DNA from: an uncultured Clostridia bacterium
GTDB lineage: Bacteria > Bacillota > Clostridia > Oscillospirales > Ruminococcaceae
Reading direction: 5' to 3'
Assembly (NCBI GenBank): GCA_945829235.1
Contig: CALZUA010000012.1
Location: forward strand, 1 to 64,000
DNA: 64,000 bases
Part shown: positions 53,513-60,450 of the stretch, one piece after another
Position numbering within the stretch: the stretch's first letter is position 1
Layout of the letters: every line of letters begins with the position of its first letter
Position numbers and translations under genes: made by a program
The notes under the pieces: model-generated
What the model saw: the letters and a program-made list of their open reading frames with translations, nothing else
Databases searched by the model: none
Told to the model about the DNA's origin: nothing

Positions 53513-54193
53513 ATGAATTGTATAAAGTGCAATCGAGAAATTCCCGAGGACTCGGTTTTCTGCCCGTTTTGCGGAGGAAAAGTTGCGGCGGCTTGCTCGG
53601 CGTGCGGCGCGGAGCTTATCGATGACTCTGAGTTTTGTCGATTTTGCGGGGCGAAGGTTGAGGAGGGCGCAGTTCCCGCAACGCCTGCCGATAAGTTTGA
53701 GTGGTCGGTTCTTAAAAACGGGACAGTAAGCATTGATGAATACAATAGAGGTGAAAAGAAGGTTGTCATTCCGTCTATAATTAGTGGGAGAAGAGTATCG
53801 AGGATATCTTCCGATTCGTTCGCAGGTGAACCGCTCGTATCGATAACCATTCCCGAAAGCGTGGAAACGATTGATTGTTGGGCGTTCTCTTTTTGCAAAG
53901 CGCTTTCATCTGTAAACATTTACAACGGCGTAAAAATAATTGATGAATTTGCGTTTTGTGATTGCAAATCGCTCACATCAATCAACCTCCCCGACAGCGT
54001 GACAAAGATAGGACAGGGCGCGTTCAAGGGTTGCGCTTCGCTTGAATCAATAACCTTCTCCGAGAACTTGACCGAGATAGGAAAGCACACGTTCAAGGGT
54101 TGCACATCGCTCACATCGATAAACCTCCACGACAGCGTGAAGATAGGCAAAAACGCGTTTAAAGGCACTCCCCTTGAAGATAATTTCAAATAA
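53513..54193 (+). CDS. Zinc-ribbon plus leucine-rich-repeat protein 3
   Basis: A 226-residue protein beginning with two zinc ribbons: CIKC...CPFC (Cys3/6/18/21) and CSAC...CRFC, each C-x2-C pair spaced 10-15 residues. The LRR entry module (FEWSVLKNGTVSIDEYNRG) and about five repeats follow, ending in GTPLEDNFK. Zinc ribbons of this kind usually head regulatory or membrane proteins. The only member here with them. CGGAGG lies just before the ATG. No clear promoter in the 95-bp gap, so read-through from gene 2 is likely. Confidence 0.88.
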   Translation: MNCIKCNREIPEDSVFCPFCGGKVAAACSACGAELIDDSEFCRFCGAKVEEGAVPATPADKFEWSVLKNGTVSIDEYNRGEKKVVIPSIISGRRVSRISSDSFAGEPLVSITIPESVETIDCWAFSFCKALSSVNIYNGVKIIDEFAFCDCKSLTSINLPDSVTKIGQGAFKGCASLESITFSENLTEIGKHTFKGCTSLTSINLHDSVKIGKNAFKGTPLEDNFK

Positions 54194-54249
54194 ATCAAAA
54201 GTCTGCTTGTTCTTGCAAAAAAAATTTTTGGGGGAAATGTGATTTTTTG

Positions 54250-54278
54250 TTTACAGAAAAATTTTGATGTGCTATAAT
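54250..54278 (+). promoter_or_regulatory. Promoter of leucine-rich-repeat gene 4
   Basis: TTTACA (54250-54255), 17-bp spacer ending TGTGC, TATAAT (54273-54278); same promoter type as LRR genes 1 and 2. Confidence 0.85.
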
Positions 54279-54336
54279 TATATCAGCGGATAAAACTTGT
54301 GCGGAAAATGTTCTATGATAATAATGGAGGTAAATT

Positions 54337-55791
54337 ATGAATAATTCAATCAATAAGAATGAGGTTCTCGAAAACACAACGCCTGTTGAGGATTTCATAT
54401 GGTTGGTTCTCATCGACGGCACGGTAAAAATCAATTACTACGATGGCGATGACGAGAAAGTTGTCATTCCTGCGGAAATTGACGGGAAAAGGGTAACGGA
54501 GATAGGAAAATTCGCGTTCGCGGATTGCAATTGGATTACCTCGGTAATCATTCCCGACAGCGTGACAACGATAGGGGACGGCGCGTTTTCGGATTGCGAA
54601 TTGATAAAGTCGATGAATATTCCCGAGAGCGTGACAACGATAGGCGACGGTGCGTTCGATAACTGCACGTCGCTCTCCTCGATAAATATTCCCGAGGGCG
54701 TGACGGTGATAGGCGGATATACGTTTGAATATTGTTCATCGCTCACATCAATAACAATTCCCGCCGGTGTGACAGAGATAGGCGAATGTGCTTTTTATGG
54801 TTGCGAACAGCTCACATCGATAAACATTCCCGAGGGCGTAACGGTGATAGAAGCGGGTGCGTTCAAGAACTGCACGGCGCTCACATCGGTAACCATTTCC
54901 GAGGGCGTGACCGAGATTGGCGAATGTGCGTTCGAGAATTGCACATCGCTCTCCTCAATCAACCTCCCCGACAGCGTGACGGTGATAGACGCGGGTGCGT
55001 TCGAGAATTGCACGGCGCTCTCCTCAATCAACCTCCCTGACAGCGTAACGGTGATAGACGCGGGTGTATTCAATAACTGCACATCGCTTACCTCAATCAA
55101 TCTCCCCGATAGCGTGACAGAGATAGGCGAATATGCTTTTTATGGTTGCGAACAGCTTACCTCGATAACCATTCCCGAGGGCGTAACGGTGATAGAAGCA
55201 GGTGCGTTCAAGAACTGCACGGCGCTCACATCGGTAACCATTTCCGAGGGCGTGACCGAGATTGGCGAATGTGCGTTCGAGAGTTGCACATCGCTCACCT
55301 TAATCAATCTCCCCGACAGTTTGATGAATATAGGCGAGAGTGCGTTCGAGAATTGCACATCGCTCACCTCAATCAATCTCCCCGACAGCGTGACGGTGAT
55401 AGACGCGGGTGCGTTCGAGAACTGCACGGCGCTCTCCTCAATCAACCTCCCCGACAGCGTGACCGAGATTGGTGATTCGGCGTTTTACGAATGTAAAGCG
55501 CTTACATCGATAAACATACCGGACGGTGTGACCTTGATAGGCGATAATACTTTCTTTGGCTGTAAATCGCTTTCATCGATAAACATTCCCGATGGTGTTG
55601 CGGAGATAGGAACAAGGGCGTTTTATGGTTGCAAATCGTTCACCTCGATAACCGTTCCCGACAGCGTTAAGGTGATAAAACAATTCGCGTTCCGAGAATG
55701 TACATCGCTCACCTCAATCAAGCTCCCCGATGACGCATATAAAGGCGTTGGCTTGCTTATGGGCACACCCCTCGTGCCTAAAGGCAAATAA
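54337..55791 (+). CDS. Leucine-rich-repeat protein 4
   Basis: A 484-residue LRR_5 protein: entry module (FIWLVLIDGTVKINYYDGDD) then about nineteen 23-residue repeats, ending in GTPLVPKGK, a decayed tag. The block at 54806-54953 is repeated almost exactly at 55151-55297, 345 bp or five repeats apart, so the array grew by internal duplication. No signal peptide. RBS TGGAGG. Confidence 0.88.
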   Translation: MNNSINKNEVLENTTPVEDFIWLVLIDGTVKINYYDGDDEKVVIPAEIDGKRVTEIGKFAFADCNWITSVIIPDSVTTIGDGAFSDCELIKSMNIPESVTTIGDGAFDNCTSLSSINIPEGVTVIGGYTFEYCSSLTSITIPAGVTEIGECAFYGCEQLTSINIPEGVTVIEAGAFKNCTALTSVTISEGVTEIGECAFENCTSLSSINLPDSVTVIDAGAFENCTALSSINLPDSVTVIDAGVFNNCTSLTSINLPDSVTEIGEYAFYGCEQLTSITIPEGVTVIEAGAFKNCTALTSVTISEGVTEIGECAFESCTSLTLINLPDSLMNIGESAFENCTSLTSINLPDSVTVIDAGAFENCTALSSINLPDSVTEIGDSAFYECKALTSINIPDGVTLIGDNTFFGCKSLSSINIPDGVAEIGTRAFYGCKSFTSITVPDSVKVIKQFAFRECTSLTSIKLPDDAYKGVGLLMGTPLVPKGK

Positions 55792-55805
55792 TTCTCCGAA
55801 GTCAG

Positions 55806-55833
55806 AAGCCTGCCCGCTCGAGTAGGCTTTTGT
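55806..55833 (+). terminator. Terminator between LRR genes 4 and 5
   Basis: AAGCCT / AGGCTT stem around GCCCGCTCGAGT, then TTTTGTT. Confidence 0.7.
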
Positions 55834-55885
55834 TATCTTAAAATCTCGGCGAGTGTTATAATGAAAAACAATGGAGGTAAAAACT

Positions 55886-56578
55886 ATGGCTTGTCCAAAC
55901 AGCAAAAATGAAGTTCTCGAAAACCCCACGCCTGTCGAAAATTTCGAGTGGTCGGTTCTCGGAAACGGCACGGTGAGCATTAAAGCTTACAGGGGAGATG
56001 ACAAGAATGTTGTCATTCCCGCAGAAATTGACGGGAAAAGTGTGACGAGTATAGGCGATTGTGCGTTCGCTGATTGTACATCGCTCACATCGATAACCCT
56101 TTCCGACAGCGTGACGAGTATAGGCGACTATGCGTTCAATAATTGCACATCGCTCACATCGATAAACATTCCTTACAGCGTGATTACAATAGGCGAATTT
56201 GCTTTCTTTGGCTGCAAATCGCTTAAATCGATAACCATTCCCGGCGTAATACTGATGGGTAAGTTCGCGTTTGCCAATTGCGAGTCGCTAACATCAATAA
56301 CAATTCCCCCTTCCGTGATGGAGATAAGCAGCAGTACTTTTCACGGTTGCAAATCGCTCACCTCGATAACCATTCCCGCCAGCGTAACGCTGATAGGTGC
56401 GTGCGCGTTTGCTGATTGCAAGGCGCTCGCGTCAATAAACATTCCCAAGAGCGTGACGGAGATAGGCGAAGGCGCTTTCTATAACTGCCGCTCGCTCACC
56501 TCAATCAAGCTCCCCGAAAACGTGAAAATAGGCGAGGACGCGTTTTTGGGCACTCCCCTCGAAGATAAATACAAATAA
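55886..56578 (+). CDS. Leucine-rich-repeat protein 5
   Basis: A 230-residue LRR_5 protein with one entry module (FEWSVLGNGTVSIKAYRGDD) and about seven repeats, ending in GTPLEDKYK. The start MACPNSKNEV follows TGGAGG. A TATAAT at 55857 lacks a good -35. The 180 bp at 55993-56172 are identical to 56764-56943 in gene 6. Confidence 0.88.
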   Translation: MACPNSKNEVLENPTPVENFEWSVLGNGTVSIKAYRGDDKNVVIPAEIDGKSVTSIGDCAFADCTSLTSITLSDSVTSIGDYAFNNCTSLTSINIPYSVITIGEFAFFGCKSLKSITIPGVILMGKFAFANCESLTSITIPPSVMEISSSTFHGCKSLTSITIPASVTLIGACAFADCKALASINIPKSVTEIGEGAFYNCRSLTSIKLPENVKIGEDAFLGTPLEDKYK

Positions 56579-56659
56579 TCGAGCTCGTGGTATAATATTT
56601 TTGGCGAAATCTCGGCAAATGCTCTATAAAAAAGAAAAACAACAACGGAGGTAAAAACT

Positions 56660-57214
56660 ATGGCTTATCCAAACATCAATGAGGTTCTCGAAAAAACCAC
56701 GCCTGTCGAAAATTTTGAGTGGTCGGTTCTCGGCAACGGTACGGTTAGAATTGACAGTTACAAGGGAGATGACAAGAATGTTGTCATTCCCGCAGAAATT
56801 GACGGGAAAAGTGTGACGAGTATAGGCGATTGTGCGTTCGCTGATTGTACATCGCTCACATCGATAACCCTTTCCGACAGCGTGACGAGTATAGGCGACT
56901 ATGCGTTCAATAATTGCACATCGCTCACATCGATAAACATTCCCGAGGGTGTGAGGTATTTAGGTAAAAATGTGTTCGAGGATTGCGCGAGGCTCGCATC
57001 TATAACCATTCCCGACAGCGTGACAGAGATAGGCAAATATGCGTTCGGCAGCTGTGTATCGCTCGAATTGATAACCCTTCCCGACAGCATAACGAAGATA
57101 GGCAAAGGCGCGTTTGCATACTGCGATTCGCTCACCTCAATCACCCTCCCCGATAGCGCGGAGATAGGCGAAGGCGCATTTGATTGCACTCCCCTCGAGG
57201 ATAAATTCAAATAA
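56660..57214 (+). CDS. Leucine-rich-repeat protein 6
   Basis: A 184-residue LRR_5 protein, the shortest of the set: entry module (FEWSVLGNGTVRIDSYKGDD), about five repeats, tag CTPLEDKFK. The first third is a copy of gene 5 at the DNA level. A TATAAT lies at 56591-56596 without an obvious -35. RBS CGGAGG. Confidence 0.88.
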   Translation: MAYPNINEVLEKTTPVENFEWSVLGNGTVRIDSYKGDDKNVVIPAEIDGKSVTSIGDCAFADCTSLTSITLSDSVTSIGDYAFNNCTSLTSINIPEGVRYLGKNVFEDCARLASITIPDSVTEIGKYAFGSCVSLELITLPDSITKIGKGAFAYCDSLTSITLPDSAEIGEGAFDCTPLEDKFK

Positions 57215-57219
57215 TCCCA

Positions 57220-57248
57220 AAAGCCTGCCCGCTCGGACGGGCTTTTTG
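57220..57248 (+). terminator. Terminator after LRR gene 6
   Basis: GCCCG-ctcgga-CGGGC stem followed by TTTTTG. It abuts the next promoter, whose -35 begins at 57254. The same terminator-promoter cassette recurs before coaX. Confidence 0.8.
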
Positions 57249-57253
57249 TTATC

Positions 57254-57282
57254 TTGACAAAAAATCTTTTGTGTGGTATAAT
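57254..57282 (+). promoter_or_regulatory. Promoter of LRR gene 7
   Basis: TTGACA, 17-bp spacer ending TTGTGTGG, TATAAT; consensus. Confidence 0.9.
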
Positions 57283-57381
57283 ATTTTGGGCGAATATTGA
57301 CGAATTTGTTGTTCTTGACAAATTTGTGCGGCGAAATCTCGGCGAGTGTTTTATAATGAAAAAACAACGGAGGCTGAAATT

Positions 57382-58203
57382 ATGAATTGTCCAAAAAATC
57401 CCGAGTTTTTCACCTCTGTCGAAAAGATTTTGTGGACGGTTCTCAAGGACGGAACGGTGAGTATTGAAAAATACAATGGAGATGACGAAAGCGTTGTCAT
57501 ACCCGAGGAAATTGACGGGAAAAGTGTGACGAAGATAGGCGCGGGCGCGTTTTGCAAGTGCGTGTCGCTAACATCGGTAAAAATCCCCGAAAGTGTGACG
57601 GAAATCGGCGAATACGCGTTTGCGTGGTGTTCATCGATCAAATCGGTAAACATTCCCGCGGGAGTTTGGGCGATAGGAGATAGGGCGTTCAAGGGTTGCA
57701 CCTCGCTCACGTCGGTAAATATCCTAGACGGCGTGAAGATTATAAGCGAGTATGCGTTTCGGGGCTGCACCTCGCTCCAATCAATCAAAATTCCCGACAG
57801 CGTTAGTATAATAGATAAAGGTGCGTTCGAGAGCTGCGCCTTGCTTGCTTCGATAAACATTCCGAGATTTTTGTCGAAGATATGCGGCTGTACGTTTGCG
57901 AATTGCCTCTCGCTGTCGTCAATAAGCCTCCCCGACAGCGTTGAAGTTATAGGCGAAATGGCGTTCGCAAAATGCACCGCGCTCAAATCGATAAAAATTC
58001 CCGAAAGAGTGATGCTGATAGGCGAACACGCATTTGCGTGGTGTTCGGCGCTTGAATCAATAGACATTCCCGACAGCGTGGGTGAAATAGGCTTTGGCGC
58101 GTTTGCCGAATGCATATCGCTTACATCGGTAAAAATCCCCGAAAGCGCGCGGATAGACGCTCACGCATTTGACTGTACTCCCCTCGAAGATAAATACAAA
58201 TAA
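57382..58203 (+). CDS. Leucine-rich-repeat protein 7
   Basis: A 273-residue LRR_5 protein: entry module (LWTVLKDGTVSIEKYNGDD), about nine repeats, tag CTPLEDKYK. Its N-terminal repeats are closest to gene 1 (FCKCVSL, YAFAWCS), not to its neighbours 5 and 6. The start MNCPKNPEF follows CGGAGG. No signal peptide. Confidence 0.88.
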   Translation: MNCPKNPEFFTSVEKILWTVLKDGTVSIEKYNGDDESVVIPEEIDGKSVTKIGAGAFCKCVSLTSVKIPESVTEIGEYAFAWCSSIKSVNIPAGVWAIGDRAFKGCTSLTSVNILDGVKIISEYAFRGCTSLQSIKIPDSVSIIDKGAFESCALLASINIPRFLSKICGCTFANCLSLSSISLPDSVEVIGEMAFAKCTALKSIKIPERVMLIGEHAFAWCSALESIDIPDSVGEIGFGAFAECISLTSVKIPESARIDAHAFDCTPLEDKYK

Positions 58204-58243
58204 TCCCAAAAGCCTGCCCTTTACGAGCGGGCTTTTTCTTATC

Positions 58244-58272
58244 TTGACAAAATCTAGTTTGTGTGGTATAAT
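58244..58272 (+). promoter_or_regulatory. Promoter of coaX (same type as LRR gene 7)
   Basis: TTGACA (58244-58249), 17 bp ending TTTGTGTGG, TATAAT (58267-58272). Sequence from the preceding terminator (GGGCTTTTT, TTATC) through the -10 closely copies 57240-57282. Confidence 0.9.
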
Positions 58273-58337
58273 GTGTTTGCTCAACAAGGTTTTTGCACAT
58301 AATAACGGCAAACGTTCTATAATAAACGGAGGTCACT

Positions 58338-59111
58338 ATGATTTTAACTATCGATGTCGGCAACACCAACACCACTATCGGCTGTTTTGACGAAAACGGC
58401 TCGCTTGTCTTTGAGTCGCGGATTTCAACCGACAATTACCGTATGGAAGACCAATACGCCGTTTCTCTCGCGGATATTCTCCGCCTTTACAATATTGACG
58501 CGAAATCCATAACCGGCGCGGTTTTGTCCTCGGTTGTGCCGCCGGTTACCGTGCAGATTAAGCCGGCTATCGAGAAAATCTGCGGTTGTCGCGTGATGAC
58601 CGTAGGTCCCGGCTTGAAAACCGGTCTGAACATCAAAATCGATGAACCCGCTTCTTTGGGTGCGGATATGGTTGCTGTCGCTGTCGGCGCAAAGGAGAAC
58701 TACCCGTTGCCTGTTATCATAATCGACCTCGGCACGGCAACCAAAATCTTCGCTGTTGACAAAACAGGCGCGTTTATCGGGGGAATTATCGCTCCGGGTA
58801 TCAAAATATCGGCAGAAGCGCTTTCCTCGAAAACCGCGGCGCTTCCGTTAATCGGGGTGTCGGGCGAGCCTATCCGGAATGTTATCGGCACGAACACTAT
58901 AGATTGTATGCGCTCGGGACTGCTTTACGGAAACGCTTTTATGCTTGACGGAATGGTCGAGAGCTTTGAAAAGGAAATCGGCGAAAAATGCACGGTTGTT
59001 GCCACGGGCGGCTTTTCCTCCGTCATCAACCCGCTTTGCAAAACCGAGTTTATCCTTGATGAAAACCTTATTTTAAACGGACTTTTTGCAATTTACAAAA
59101 AGAACCATTAA
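58338..59111 (+). CDS. coaX: Type III pantothenate kinase
   Basis: A 257-residue ASKHA-fold kinase, first step of coenzyme A synthesis. ILTIDVGNTNTTIGCF is the phosphate loop, SVVPPVT, SLGADMVAVAVGA (the usual G-A-D-R has Met for Arg) and DLGTATKIFAVD with the catalytic Asp. GGIIAPGIKISAEAL completes the core. Length normal. It precedes an ECF S component that probably imports pantothenate. Confidence 0.95.
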   Translation: MILTIDVGNTNTTIGCFDENGSLVFESRISTDNYRMEDQYAVSLADILRLYNIDAKSITGAVLSSVVPPVTVQIKPAIEKICGCRVMTVGPGLKTGLNIKIDEPASLGADMVAVAVGAKENYPLPVIIIDLGTATKIFAVDKTGAFIGGIIAPGIKISAEALSSKTAALPLIGVSGEPIRNVIGTNTIDCMRSGLLYGNAFMLDGMVESFEKEIGEKCTVVATGGFSSVINPLCKTEFILDENLILNGLFAIYKKNH

Positions 59112-59193
59112 CAAGGGGTCTGCGGGATTTTCCCGTAAATATATACCCGCGGTGCATTGAAGAAGATTCAAGCGCCAGCAAAGGAGTTTTCTA

Positions 59194-59804
59194 TGGAAAA
59201 CACAAAAAAAACGCCCTCAAAGGGCAAAAAAATGAGCACCTCGACTATTGTCGGAATTGGTCTGCTTACAGCGATTGTTGTTGTTTTGCAGTTTGTTTCG
59301 ATGGCGTTGAGGTTCGGCACATTCAGCATCACGCTGACACTTGTTCCCATAGTTGTGGGAGCGGCACTTTACGGCTGGAAAACGGGAGCGTGGCTCGGCT
59401 TCGTATTCGGAGTTGCTGTTCTGCTTACCGGTGACGCGGCGGCTTTTCTCACGATAAACATTCCGGGAACTATCGCGACCGTGCTTGTAAAAGGCGCGAT
59501 GGCAGGTTTATGCGCGGGACTGGTTTATCACCTTATCGCGAAGAAAAATCAGGTTGTTGCGGTTTTGCTTTCGTCGATAACCGCACCGATTGTCAACACG
59601 GGAATTTTCCTGCTCGGCTGTCGGTTGTTCTTCTACGACACCGTACAGGCGTGGGGTGCGGGAGCCGGCTTTGAGAATACATTCGTGTATATGATTGTCG
59701 GGCTTGTCGGAATAAACTTCCTTATCGAACTTGGCGTAAACCTTGTGCTTAACCCCACGATTATTCTGATAATCAATGTTGCCAAGAAAGAGCTGAAAAA
59801 GTAA
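59194..59804 (+). CDS. ECF transporter S component, probably pantothenate (PanT-like)
   Basis: A 203-residue membrane protein with about six hydrophobic segments and an S/T/K-rich N-terminus. VVVLQFVSMALRFGTFSITL and LVPIVVGAALYG fit ECF S components of the PanT/RibU/HmpT type. Substrate is inferred from coaX lying 80 bp upstream. The start MENTKKTP has AAAGGAG six bases upstream; the earlier frame start at 59157 is not needed. Confidence 0.85.
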
Positions 59805-59813
59805 GCTAAAACA

Positions 59814-59846
59814 AACCCGCCTTGAACGAACAGGGCGGGTTTTTGC
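59814..59846 (+). terminator. Terminator after the S component gene
   Basis: AACCCGCC / GGCGGGTT stem followed by TTTTG. Confidence 0.88.
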
Positions 59847-59862
59847 ATACTATGAGTTTTCG

Positions 59863-59945
59863 CGCGAAGCGAACAAAAGTTTTCGGTCAAGCCTTTTTCA
59901 AAAGGCTTGTGGGGCGTGGGGCAAAGCCCCACACTAGAGCGGAGC
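59863..59945. repeat. Dispersed multi-hairpin repeat (family 2), copy 2, inverted
   Basis: AAAAGTTTTCGGT, CAAGCCTTTT-tc-AAAAGGCTTG (59888-59909), GTGGGGC-aaa-GCCCCAC (59916-59932). It is the reverse complement of the element at 27956-28040; the second base pair of the GC hairpin is T:A here and C:G there. Confidence 0.85.
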
Positions 59946-59966
59946 GACCACTCGCGGAAGATGAAT

Positions 59967-60250
59967 AAAAAAAGGCGGTTGTATCGCGATTGTGAAGAAA
60001 CCTCTCGTGATACAGCCGCATTTTGCCTTGACACAACGCTCTTAAATCAGCAGGTTTACCCAATCAAAGCCGTGAACCTGAACGTCTTCTCCGCTCGGCT
60101 TACAGCTCCGTACTGCGCTAGGAACCAATTTACCGCGTCTGCTGTTCCCCGAGAATATTTCCTCGGAAAACGTTTTGGACAACGCGCTCGCTTTAAAATC
60201 TTCTCGACATTCCCGATAATGCGAAAATCTTTTTCCGCTCACACCTATCC
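59967..60250 (-). ncRNA. Minus-strand transcript of unknown type (sRNA or small ORF)
   Basis: A complete transcription unit: consensus promoter at 60257-60285, about 284 bases, and a strong terminator (13 of 15 pairs, 59975-60019, then T7). Within it a 66-codon frame (60242-60042) opens with GTG only about 8 bases after the predicted start and ends WVNLLI; its leader is too short for a normal ribosome site. It matches no RNA family I know (not T-box, 6S, SRP or tmRNA). It is antisense to nothing and divergent from thrS. Confidence 0.6.
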
Positions 60251-60256
60251 AACTTT

Positions 60257-60285
60257 ATTTTATAACATTTCAGTTTATTTGTCAA
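60257..60285 (-). promoter_or_regulatory. Promoter of the minus-strand transcript
   Basis: TTGACA (60285-60280), 17-bp spacer, TAAAAT (60262-60257) on the minus strand. Confidence 0.85.
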
Positions 60286-60334
60286 GTGCTTTCGGAAAAT
60301 TTTGGCTAATTTTATCAAAAAATCTGGCTTTGTC

Positions 60335-60363
60335 TTGACATTTTGACTTAAAAGTTGTAGAAT
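60335..60363 (+). promoter_or_regulatory. Promoter of thrS
   Basis: TTGACA (60335-60340), 17-bp spacer, TAGAAT (60358-60363). Only about 80 bp of leader follow, too short for a T-box. Confidence 0.8.
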
Positions 60364-60450
60364 AATAATGTATAAGTGTTTTGTGAATAATATTCAAAGC
60401 ACAAAAATTATCGGACAGGCGTTTGTATAGCTTGTCAGAAAGGAATTTTT

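Noticed and set aside
60364-60450. T-box regulation of thrS
   Set aside because: Leader is under 90 bases and lacks the T-box consensus GGTGG-type and specifier structures.
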